From Ignavibacteria bacterium (GTDB lineage: Bacteria; Bacteroidota; Ignavibacteria; Tepidaquicellales; Tepidaquicellaceae), in contig JBAZNU010000002.1 of assembly GCA_041649015.1 (NCBI GenBank), positions 496,001-560,000 of the forward strand: a DNA stretch of 64,000 nucleotides, read 5' to 3'. A program made the translations under genes and the position numbers. Every line of letters starts with the position of its first letter. Within the stretch, counting starts at the first letter, position 1. The notes under the pieces were generated by a model. The model was not told the origin of the DNA, did no database searches, and saw only the letters and a program-made list of their open reading frames with translations. Positions 1 through 7,402 of this stretch are shown one piece after another.

Positions 1-26
1 TAAACCAAATTAGAAAGGAACAAAAT

Positions 27-263
27 ATGGAAGAACCAAAGGTATTTCAGAAATCACCAATCATAAAAGATGAAAAAGTCGGGACTTATTACTGGTGTTC
101 ATGCGGCCGATCAAATAATCAGCCCTACTGTAATGGATCACACAAAGGAACGACATTTTCCCCGATAAAAGTGGATATTACCGAGGATAGAAAAGTTGCA
201 TGGTGCGCATGCAAGAACACAAAAAACAGTCCATTCTGCGACGGAACACATAAAATTTTATGA
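27..263 (+). CDS. CDGSH iron-sulfur domain protein (two motifs)
   Basis: A 78-residue protein with two CDGSH-type 2Fe-2S sites. The first has Cys24, Cys26, Cys35 and His39, written CNGSH rather than CDGSH. The second has Cys60, Cys62, Cys71 and His75 with a canonical CDGTH. In this family three Cys and one His hold a redox-active, labile 2Fe-2S cluster. No signal peptide or membrane segment is visible, so it should be cytosolic. AAAGGA lies about ten bases before the ATG. The next gene starts one base after this stop, so the two are probably co-transcribed. The redox partner is unknown. Confidence 0.93.
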   Translation: MEEPKVFQKSPIIKDEKVGTYYWCSCGRSNNQPYCNGSHKGTTFSPIKVDITEDRKVAWCACKNTKNSPFCDGTHKIL

Positions 264-264
264 C

Positions 265-1056
265 ATGAAAAATTTGAATATAAACGGGCTCGCGGTTAAA
301 GATTCGGATAACGGGAAAATTCCTCTTTTATTTGTCCATGCATTTCCCCTCAGTTTAAAGATGTGGGAAAATCAGGTTTCAACATTCGGTACTGATTACA
401 GGGTTGTAACTTATGACATAAGGGGTCTCGGTAAAAGTTCACAGAATGACAATCAATTCATGATGGAAACCTACGCTGATGATTTAATCAATCTAATAAA
501 TGTACTTAAACTCGAAAAAGTGAACGCTGCAGGGCTGTCTATGGGAGGATACATAATTCAAAGAGCTTTATTAAAAAATCCCGAATTGTTTAAAACAGTT
601 ATTCTTGCCGATACACGTCTGGAAAGGGATTCAAATGATGGACTATCTTCACGAGCTACCGCAATACAGAGAATCAAAACAGGAAAGCGACAAGAATTCC
701 TTGAAACATTTACTAAAAATCTTGTATCAAGCGAAAACTTCAAGAACAAAGAGTTAATGTCGAAAATTTATTCTATTATTGAAGATAATAATGATGAAGG
801 AATCTGTGGTGCTCTTCTCGCACTCGCTACTCGATCCGATAATGTAGGAGCGTTTAAAAACTGCAATATGCCCGCTCTTGTAATAGTTGGTGAGCATGAT
901 GTCCTGACTCCAATAGAAGCAGGTATAAAAATTAAAGAGGAATTCAGAAATTCTGAAATGCATGTGATAAAAGATTCAGGTCATTTGAGCAACATGGAAA
1001 ATCCTGTGGAATTTAATAGATCTCTTAAAGGTTTTCTTGAAAAGCACAATGAATAA
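265..1056 (+). CDS. alpha/beta hydrolase, copy 1
   Basis: A 263-residue single-domain alpha/beta hydrolase. The catalytic triad is readable: Ser92 in the nucleophile elbow GLSMGGY, Asp212 in GEHDVLTP and His240 in DSGHLSN. The oxyanion-side motif LLFVHAFPLS is near the N-terminus. The fold resembles 3-oxoadipate enol-lactonase and related esterases, but the substrate cannot be read. The frame is open back to position 196, but the ATG at 265, just after the CDGSH stop, makes the N-terminus match the downstream paralogue, so that start is preferred. Confidence 0.9.
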   Translation: MKNLNINGLAVKDSDNGKIPLLFVHAFPLSLKMWENQVSTFGTDYRVVTYDIRGLGKSSQNDNQFMMETYADDLINLINVLKLEKVNAAGLSMGGYIIQRALLKNPELFKTVILADTRLERDSNDGLSSRATAIQRIKTGKRQEFLETFTKNLVSSENFKNKELMSKIYSIIEDNNDEGICGALLALATRSDNVGAFKNCNMPALVIVGEHDVLTPIEAGIKIKEEFRNSEMHVIKDSGHLSNMENPVEFNRSLKGFLEKHNE

Positions 1057-1065
1057 TACAATAGA

Positions 1066-1875
1066 TTGAGAAGCATAAATGTACTTGGAGTGAATGTGAA
1101 TGACTACGGAGGAAAAGGAGCACCTCTCCTTTTCGTCCACAGTTTTCCTTTATCGAGCAAGATGTGGGATGAACAAGTCGCATATTTCACTGATAAATTC
1201 AGGGTTATTACTTACGATACAAGAGGACTTGGCAAGAGCAGCTCGAATGACAATGTCTTTTCGATGGAAAAGCTTGTTAATGACTTTTTCCATATTATAA
1301 ACAGACTGAAGCTATCCAAAGTAAATGCTGTCGGTCTTTCTATGGGTGGTTATACGCTCCTAAGAGCAGTTTTAAAAGACGCCGATAGATTTCATTCGAT
1401 AACTCTGGTAAACACAAAAGCAGATAAAGATGAAGACGAAGAAATATTAAAAAGGTCTTCACAGATTATTAAGATTAAATCGGGCGGCAGAGTTGCTTAT
1501 CTGAATAAACTTATACCAAATCTAATTCCGGAGAACAAGAAAGAAATATCGGAAAAGGTTAAGGAAATTATCAGGAATAATACTAACGAAGGCATTTGCG
1601 GCAACCTTCTTGCACTCTCAACGAGAATTAAAACACTTAATCTGGTTAATAAAATAGATGTATCTGTTCTTATGATATCGGGTACAGAGGATAGAATAAA
1701 TTCTTCGGATCAAATGGATATGCTTTTCTCAAAATTTTGCGATAACAGGAATAAAAGTACATTTACCACACTATTGAAGATGACAAACAGCGGGCATTTG
1801 TGCAATATGGAGAATCCTTATGAGTTTAATAAAATTCTCGAATGGTTTCTTAATGGGATTGAAATTAATTCTTAA
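1066..1875 (+). CDS. alpha/beta hydrolase, copy 2 (tandem paralogue)
   Basis: A 269-residue alpha/beta hydrolase that aligns along its whole length with the gene before it: LLFVHSFPLSSKMW, DTRGLGKSSS and GLSMGGY are shared. The triad is Ser92, Asp209 (GTEDR) and His244 (NSGHLCN). The start is TTG at 1066; it gives an N-terminus collinear with copy 1 and no ATG fits better. The gap to copy 1 is nine bases. The pair looks like a tandem duplication that has since diverged. The substrate is unknown. Confidence 0.87.
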   Translation: MRSINVLGVNVNDYGGKGAPLLFVHSFPLSSKMWDEQVAYFTDKFRVITYDTRGLGKSSSNDNVFSMEKLVNDFFHIINRLKLSKVNAVGLSMGGYTLLRAVLKDADRFHSITLVNTKADKDEDEEILKRSSQIIKIKSGGRVAYLNKLIPNLIPENKKEISEKVKEIIRNNTNEGICGNLLALSTRIKTLNLVNKIDVSVLMISGTEDRINSSDQMDMLFSKFCDNRNKSTFTTLLKMTNSGHLCNMENPYEFNKILEWFLNGIEINS

Positions 1876-1898
1876 ATAGGATATATTTTTGCATACAT

Positions 1899-1972
1899 GG
1901 CGGGTATAGCTCAGTTGGTAGAGCGTCAGATTGTGGCTCTGAATGTCACGGGTTCGAGCCCCGTTATTCGCC
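1899..1972 (+). tRNA. tRNA-His (anticodon GTG)
   Basis: A full cloverleaf can be drawn. The acceptor is GCGGGTA against TATTCGC with two G-T pairs, and the extra G(-1) at 1899 faces discriminator C73, the identity element of tRNA-His. The D-arm contains AGCTCAGTTGGTAGAGC. The anticodon stem is TCAGA/TCTGA with loop TTGTGGC, anticodon GTG. The T-arm is ACGGG/CCCGT with loop TTCGAGC. CCA is not encoded. The gene lies 23 bases after the second hydrolase. Confidence 0.96.
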
Positions 1973-2123
1973 CTCTTCACTCCTTTAGCATTTCTTTAAA
2001 ATAGTGGGAACTTTTTTAGTTTCTCAATATTTCTTTAATTATTCTTTATTTAATTTTTCGGGAACTTTTATTTTTTAGATTTTCACTTGATTATGTAAAC
2101 CGAAATAATTAGTTTATCTATCT

Positions 2124-2840
2124 ATGGCGAGAAAGAAAGAAAATAGCAAGAATAAAAAAGCAAATGTACTTCCGCCAAAAGACGAACGATTAGCAGATTA
2201 CGACGAAGAGAATGAAAATGAAAGTCAGGAAGAGGAAGAATCTGGAATTGAGGGATATCTTAGCGAGGAAGAAGTAGAAGAGCTTAAACGGGAATTTGAA
2301 AAAGAAGCATTACCGCACATCGGTATATTGTATAACTATGCTTTTAAAATGACCGGAAGCCAGGATGATGCCAACGACCTGTTACAGGAGACCTATCTGC
2401 GAGCATACCGTTTTTTCCATAAATTCGAAAAAGGAACCAATTGTAAAGCATGGTTGTTTCGTATTATGAAAAATTTGTTCATTAACAATTACAGGAAGAT
2501 TCAGAAAACTCCAGGTCAGGTTGATTACGATGAAATTGAGAATTTCTTTGAGACGATAAAATCAGATCGGCTTGATTCAGCAGACCTTCAAGAGAAAGTA
2601 TTTAACAACCTTTTGGATGATGAAGTCACGAGAGCGCTTAACACTTTGCAGGATGACTTTAAGACAGTCATTATACTTTGTGACCTTGAAGGACTCAGCT
2701 ATGAAGAAATTGCCGACTTTGTTCAGTGCCCCATTGGTACAGTACGCAGCCGTCTACACCGGGCAAGAAAACTACTTGCTCAAAAACTTTACAACTATGC
2801 TAAAACCAGAGGCTACGACGTAGAGAACGCCGTAGTTTGA
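2124..2840 (+). CDS. ECF-type RNA polymerase sigma factor
   Basis: A 238-residue sigma-70 family protein of ECF layout. Region 2 lies around residues 65-125 (DANDLLQETYLRAYR, then KAWLFRIMKNLFINNYRK). Region 4 lies around 165-225, with helix-turn-helix sequence LSYEEIADFVQCPIGTVRSR. Regions 1.1 and 3 are absent. The first 60-70 residues are an unusually acidic, Glu-rich extension not found in minimal ECF factors. The stop overlaps the reading frame of the next gene, a membrane protein of anti-sigma type, so the pair is probably a sigma/anti-sigma switch. The target promoters are unknown. Confidence 0.93.
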   Translation: MARKKENSKNKKANVLPPKDERLADYDEENENESQEEEESGIEGYLSEEEVEELKREFEKEALPHIGILYNYAFKMTGSQDDANDLLQETYLRAYRFFHKFEKGTNCKAWLFRIMKNLFINNYRKIQKTPGQVDYDEIENFFETIKSDRLDSADLQEKVFNNLLDDEVTRALNTLQDDFKTVIILCDLEGLSYEEIADFVQCPIGTVRSRLHRARKLLAQKLYNYAKTRGYDVENAVV

Positions 2841-2863
2841 TACTTCCTTCTTCAAATTATTTA

Positions 2864-3688
2864 ATGATTACACAATACGGAGAAAATAACGTTGATTATA
2901 CACTTATAACTGCATTCATAGACAATGAATGCAGTATTGATGAGAAAGAATTTGTAATAAGGCATATTGAGTCTGATTCAAATTTCCGTATGCATTATGA
3001 GTTTGAAAAAGGATTCACGGCATACTATAGAAAACACTTCAGAAAATCGCAGCCCTCAGAAGACATTATCAAGAAAATAAAGAATAACATCGATTCGGAA
3101 ACCAAAAGACGCAAAGAACTTATCAAGAAAAACAAGGATCATAAATTCACAGTTTACTTTTATCTTTACCCTGTTGCAGCCGCACTTGTTCTTTTCCTCG
3201 GTTATTATATTTATAATTCTCTTTATACGCATGATTCAGACTTTGTTCATCTGTCTCATGATTTATTTTCTAAATACGAGAATAATGAGATACAACTGCA
3301 GCATGTCAATTCAAACGCATTGGAACTACAGAAAATACTGAGCGGTTCAGCCGGATTCAGTGTTTTCGTACCCGAATTAAAAGATGCTGTATTAATTGGA
3401 GGTACAGTTAATGAACTTAACGATGAAAAGGTCGTCCATTTCATTCACCGTAAAAATGACAAGCTGATATATACGATGCAAATGAACAGAAAAGATTTAA
3501 TGGATGATGACAAACTCGTTCTCCACAAGAATCACAGACAGGAAATTGCAGACGGTCATAACTGGATTGAATGCGAGAAAAATAATAACGATTGTACTGT
3601 TATTTGGTTTAGAAATGGAGTAATTTGCTCGAGTGTATCAAAACTCGATGCGAAAGAAATAGCATTTGTCTTAACTAATTATAAATAA
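2864..3688 (+). CDS. putative membrane anti-sigma factor
   Basis: A 274-residue protein with a cytoplasmic N-terminal helical region (ITAFIDNECSIDEKEF), one hydrophobic segment near residues 95-117 (YPVAAALVLFLGYYIY) and a C-terminal domain presumably in the periplasm. This is the usual plan of a membrane anti-sigma factor, and it directly follows the ECF sigma gene. The HxxxCxxC zinc motif of ZAS-type anti-sigma factors is not visible, so it would be a zinc-free type. The frame could begin at a TTG at 2837 that overlaps the sigma gene; the ATG at 2864 is preferred. The role is inferred from layout and context. Confidence 0.72.
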   Translation: MITQYGENNVDYTLITAFIDNECSIDEKEFVIRHIESDSNFRMHYEFEKGFTAYYRKHFRKSQPSEDIIKKIKNNIDSETKRRKELIKKNKDHKFTVYFYLYPVAAALVLFLGYYIYNSLYTHDSDFVHLSHDLFSKYENNEIQLQHVNSNALELQKILSGSAGFSVFVPELKDAVLIGGTVNELNDEKVVHFIHRKNDKLIYTMQMNRKDLMDDDKLVLHKNHRQEIADGHNWIECEKNNNDCTVIWFRNGVICSSVSKLDAKEIAFVLTNYK

Positions 3689-3692
3689 ATTA

Positions 3693-4304
3693 ATGAAAAT
3701 CTTAAATCTAATTACTGTAATTGCAATTCTGTTTGTGATTTCTTCATGCGGTAAAAAAGAAGAAGCACCAAAAACAGAGCAAAAGAAGACAGAAACAACA
3801 CAACAGCAGAATACATCTTCCAATACTTCTGCTTCATCATCTCAGATATTCAAGATTTCGGCAGTTGAGGAATCAAAATCTGAAAAATTACTTCCAAATG
3901 TAACCTGGGATGAAAACGGCAAAAAGGTAACACTTGCAGACCAAAAAGGGAAAGTACTCTTAATAAATTTTTGGGCTACATGGTGCGCTCCTTGCAAAAA
4001 GGAAATGCCGGATTTATCTTTAATAAACACAGAATTAAAGGATAAGGATTTCAAGATGTACGGAATAAACGTATTCTTTAAAGGTTCGCCGACGATTGAG
4101 ACCGTACTGCAGCAGATTCCTGTATCTTATCCTATTCTCGACGGGAACGATGAAGTCGTTGCCGCATTTGAAAAAGCGATGGGCTCAAAAATGGAAGGAG
4201 TGCCAACAACATTGATAATTGACAAAAACGGGAAGATAGTAGATACAATGGTCGGTATGAGAGATAAAGAAACATTCATGTCATCAATTAAAAAGTATTT
4301 ATAA
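3693..4304 (+). CDS. TlpA/ResA-like thioredoxin-fold lipoprotein
   Basis: A 203-residue exported protein. The first 18 residues are a lipoprotein signal with lipobox VISSC, lipidation at Cys19. A low-complexity Lys/Glu/Gln/Ser linker follows to about residue 55. The thioredoxin-like domain then has redox motif CAPC (Cys98 and Cys101) in NFWATWCAPCKKEMP and a conserved cis-proline region GVPTTLII. Such proteins reduce disulfides in the cell envelope, for example during cytochrome c maturation or oxidative repair; the client is not identifiable here. The gene starts four bases after the anti-sigma stop, so it may belong to that regulon. Confidence 0.92.
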   Translation: MKILNLITVIAILFVISSCGKKEEAPKTEQKKTETTQQQNTSSNTSASSSQIFKISAVEESKSEKLLPNVTWDENGKKVTLADQKGKVLLINFWATWCAPCKKEMPDLSLINTELKDKDFKMYGINVFFKGSPTIETVLQQIPVSYPILDGNDEVVAAFEKAMGSKMEGVPTTLIIDKNGKIVDTMVGMRDKETFMSSIKKYL

Positions 4305-4326
4305 ATACAATTATAGTTTTCCGCAA

Positions 4327-4352
4327 AACCCTCTATACAAGAGGGTTTTTTA
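4327..4352 (+). terminator. rho-independent terminator after the thioredoxin-like gene
   Basis: The inverted repeat AACCCTC/GAGGGTT with a short loop is followed by a run of T. It closes the sigma/anti-sigma/thioredoxin operon 22 bases after the stop. Confidence 0.85.
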
Positions 4353-4399
4353 TTGGATATTAACGATTTAATTTGCTATTTTTGGTAATTAATCTATAA

Positions 4400-5560
4400 A
4401 TGAAATATAAGGTAGGTATACTCGGTTCAACCGGGTCGATAGGCCAAAATTCCCTGGAAGTTATAAAGAACCTGCGAAAAGAAGGATTTGATTTTGAAGT
4501 TGTTTTCATTAGCGGAAACAGCAGCATATCAATTCTTAAAAAGCAAGCCGATGAGTTCAAGCCGAAAACAGTTTTTATTAATAACGAATCTTCTTTTAAG
4601 GAAGCGAAAACATCGGGTGTTTTTAATGGCACAGAACTTCTAAACGGCGAAAAAGCATTAAACGAACTCGCAGGCAGGGATAATTACAATATACTTATAA
4701 ATTCATTTGTCGGATTTGCGGGTACTTTGCCTACTATTGCTGCAATTAAAGCAGGAAAGAAAATAGCTCTTGCTAACAAAGAAACTATGGTTGTAGCTGG
4801 CAAGCTTATTAATGAACTATGCGCATTATACCACTCAGAAATAATTCCAATTGACAGCGAGCATTCAGCAATTCTTCAATGTTTGATGGGCGAGAAAATG
4901 GAAAACGTGAAGAAGATTATACTTACTGCTTCGGGAGGACCGTTCAGAGGTTATAACATAAACCGTCTTAAAGATGTGACCGTTTCACAGGCTTTAAAGC
5001 ATCCAAACTGGAACATGGGGAATAAAATCACAATCGATTCAGCAACAATGATGAATAAAGGGCTTGAACTGATTGAAGCAAAATGGCTCTTCAAAGTCAG
5101 CCCCGAGATTCTGGACGTTGTAATTCATCCTCAGTCTATTATTCACTCAATGATAGAGTTTCACGATACATCAATAAAATCCCAGCTGGGGATTCCGGAT
5201 ATGAAAGTGCCTATTCAGTTTGCACTGACTTATCCGGAGAGAATAAAAACGGGATATCCTTCTTTAGATTTAACAAAAGTAAAAAGAATGGACTTTGAAA
5301 GTGTTGATTTAGAGAGTTTCAAATGCCTCAAGCTTGCATACGATGTGATGAAACTTGAAGGGACATATCCTGCTGTTCTGAATGCTGCAAACGAAATTGC
5401 CGTTGACCTATACCTTAAGGAGAAGATAAAATTTACGCATATTGCTGATATAATAGATGATTCTTTATCAAAACATAAGTCTGTTGATACATTGAGTATA
5501 GAAGATATTATTGAAGCAGATGCACACACAAGGAAGAATTTAGCAGCAAAATATTATTAA
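4400..5560 (+). CDS. dxr: 1-deoxy-D-xylulose 5-phosphate reductoisomerase
   Basis: Dxr converts 1-deoxy-D-xylulose 5-phosphate to 2-C-methyl-D-erythritol 4-phosphate with NADPH and a divalent metal, the committed step of the MEP isoprenoid pathway. The 386-residue length is normal. The N-terminal Rossmann motif GSTGSIGQNSLEVI binds NADPH. ALANKETMV, the metal and substrate motif PIDSEHSAI (Asp/Glu ligands) and GGPFRGY follow. The HPNWNMGNKITIDSATMMNK segment is the family's flexible-loop and active-site region. The gene follows a terminator and precedes rseP, a common pairing in bacteria. Confidence 0.97.
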   Translation: MKYKVGILGSTGSIGQNSLEVIKNLRKEGFDFEVVFISGNSSISILKKQADEFKPKTVFINNESSFKEAKTSGVFNGTELLNGEKALNELAGRDNYNILINSFVGFAGTLPTIAAIKAGKKIALANKETMVVAGKLINELCALYHSEIIPIDSEHSAILQCLMGEKMENVKKIILTASGGPFRGYNINRLKDVTVSQALKHPNWNMGNKITIDSATMMNKGLELIEAKWLFKVSPEILDVVIHPQSIIHSMIEFHDTSIKSQLGIPDMKVPIQFALTYPERIKTGYPSLDLTKVKRMDFESVDLESFKCLKLAYDVMKLEGTYPAVLNAANEIAVDLYLKEKIKFTHIADIIDDSLSKHKSVDTLSIEDIIEADAHTRKNLAAKYY

Positions 5561-5609
5561 ATTTTTATCAACTTTTAATTGTTAATTACGTATAGAAACT
5601 AAATTAATT

Positions 5610-6986
5610 ATGGAAATACTAAGCACAATATTTTATTTTTTAATAGTAATCGGTGTACTGGTTTTCGTACACGAGTTCGGACATTTCTTCGCTGCCCGGG
5701 CAACAGGAATGAGGGCTGAAGTTTTTGCTTTCGGTATGGGATACAGGCTTTTCGGATGGAACAGACTTGATGGTTTTACTTTCGGAAAGCTTAAGAAGGA
5801 AACTGAAGAATCTCTTGGAAATCATACCGATTACAGAATTTGCGCATTCCCTATCGGGGGTTACGTGAAAATTCCGGGTATGATTGATGAAAGCATGGAC
5901 AAGGAATTTATAAACAAACCTCCTCAGCCTTGGGAATACAGGGCAAAACCGGTCTGGAAAAGAATGATAGTAATAACTGCGGGAGTAATAATGAATATAT
6001 TTCTCGCATTCTTAATTTTTTATTCACTTTCAATTTTTAAGGGCAAAAGCCTGATTGACACTACTACGATAGGTTATGTGGCAAAAGGTTCTACAGCTGC
6101 AGAATTCGGTATTCAGAAGTACGATAAGATTTTATCAATAAACAACCAGCCCATTTCATACTGGGATGACGTACAGAGCGCTCTATACATAGATAATCTC
6201 GGTGAATCAATATCAATTGACCTATTAAGAAATTCACAAAATATAACTGTAAAGATTCCAAAAGAGAAAGTAGGTATACTCAGCGATAAAGCGTTTGGGC
6301 TTTATCCGGAAAAAATGTATCCTGTGCTGAACGGCACGGTATCAGGAAAACCTGCTGAATTTGCGGGACTGACAAAAGGAGATAGAATTAGTTATGTTTC
6401 CGGACAAAAAATTGATAACACTCAGGAACTAATTGATAACATAAAACTGAATGCCAATAAAGACGTTGAGATTAAGTGGATGCGCAACGAAACAGAGATG
6501 TCTTCACTAATTTCTGTCGGAGCTGATTCTACAATAGGAATTGATATTGCGACAAAATATGAAGGTACTGTAAAGGAAGTTAAGTATAATGTAATTACTG
6601 CAATTCCCCGCGCTTTTTCGGATATGTATTATTTTGGGATAGAAGTGTTTTTCAAATCGATTGGTAAAGTGATAATCGGAGACATTCCTTTTAAAAAAGC
6701 GATAGGCGGACCGATTAAAATTGCACAGGCATCAGCCCAGTCTGCAGAAAGCGGATTTGCTGCTTTCATAGGATTTGTTGCATTGCTGTCTATGTCACTG
6801 GCAGTTATTAACATACTTCCCTTCCCTGCACTAGACGGCGGACATTTTGTAATACTTGTTTGGGAAGCTGTATTTAGAAGGCCTGTACCACATAAAGTAC
6901 AGATTGCATTACAGAATGTTGGATTTATACTTTTAATTGCTTTGATGTTGTTTGTAATCTATAATGATATAATTTCGATAAAATAA
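5610..6986 (+). CDS. rseP: RIP metalloprotease RseP (site-2 protease)
   Basis: A 458-residue intramembrane zinc protease. HEFGH (His21, Glu22, His25) in the first membrane helix gives two zinc ligands and the catalytic Glu. LPFPALDGGH near residue 400 is the family's C-terminal motif with the third ligand. Two PDZ-like domains lie between, around residues 130-220 and 225-310, and a final hydrophobic helix ends the protein. In the family it cleaves membrane-bound anti-sigma factors and leftover signal peptides. It sits about 2 kb after an ECF sigma/membrane anti-sigma pair, which would be a natural substrate, but that link is inference. Confidence 0.96.
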   Translation: MEILSTIFYFLIVIGVLVFVHEFGHFFAARATGMRAEVFAFGMGYRLFGWNRLDGFTFGKLKKETEESLGNHTDYRICAFPIGGYVKIPGMIDESMDKEFINKPPQPWEYRAKPVWKRMIVITAGVIMNIFLAFLIFYSLSIFKGKSLIDTTTIGYVAKGSTAAEFGIQKYDKILSINNQPISYWDDVQSALYIDNLGESISIDLLRNSQNITVKIPKEKVGILSDKAFGLYPEKMYPVLNGTVSGKPAEFAGLTKGDRISYVSGQKIDNTQELIDNIKLNANKDVEIKWMRNETEMSSLISVGADSTIGIDIATKYEGTVKEVKYNVITAIPRAFSDMYYFGIEVFFKSIGKVIIGDIPFKKAIGGPIKIAQASAQSAESGFAAFIGFVALLSMSLAVINILPFPALDGGHFVILVWEAVFRRPVPHKVQIALQNVGFILLIALMLFVIYNDIISIK

Positions 6987-7007
6987 TAAGATTTTGTACT
7001 TAAATGA

Positions 7008-7040
7008 AAAAGGCGGGTGATTTCTTACCCGCCTTTTCTT
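7008..7040. terminator. bidirectional terminator between rseP and the small gene
   Basis: GGCGGGT/ACCCGCC forms a GC-rich hairpin with an 8-base loop, A-rich on the left and T-rich on the right. It can stop rseP on the + strand and the convergent small gene on the - strand. Confidence 0.88.
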
Positions 7041-7248
7041 ATTGCATTCTAAGCAATTTTGCCCAATTGCCTTTATATTCTTTTTGCTGGAAAACAGTAT
7101 CCGGTTTCCGGGTCTCTTCTTTTGATTTCCCTGATAAACTTATCATACTACTTTCGTAAAGTCTACTGAGTTCTCCCTCTATTTTATTAAATACATCGCT
7201 AATCTCAGTTGTTTTTTTATCAAAACGACTATTTAATTTTTGATTCAT
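7039..7248 (-). CDS. small hypothetical protein (69 aa)
   Basis: A short protein with no recognised family. It is charged, with no signal peptide or membrane segment, and is probably helical in the middle (ISDVFNKIEGELSRLYESSM). It is treated as real because AAAGGAGT sits four bases before its ATG, one of the best ribosome-binding sites in the window, and because a terminator hairpin follows directly at its stop. It is convergent with rseP and downstream of the TonB-receptor gene. No function is proposed. Confidence 0.6.
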   Translation of the reverse strand: MNQKLNSRFDKKTTEISDVFNKIEGELSRLYESSMISLSGKSKEETRKPDTVFQQKEYKGNWAKLLRMQ

Positions 7249-7252
7249 TTTT

Positions 7253-7260
7253 ACTCCTTT
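7253..7260 (-). promoter_or_regulatory. Shine-Dalgarno of the 69-aa gene
   Basis: On the - strand this reads AAAGGAGT, ideally spaced from the ATG at 7248. Most genes here have weak sites, so it supports the small gene being translated. Confidence 0.7.
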
Positions 7261-7402
7261 TTATGCAATTTATTATACAACTATCATGCCAAGAAATTAT
7301 GCAGAATAGGATTAATTTTAATAAGTTTTGAGGCTAATTCAAAGAAAACATAGTTAATCGACTAATATTAGAGTTGATGAACTATCTTTCAAAGGTTAGT
7401 GA

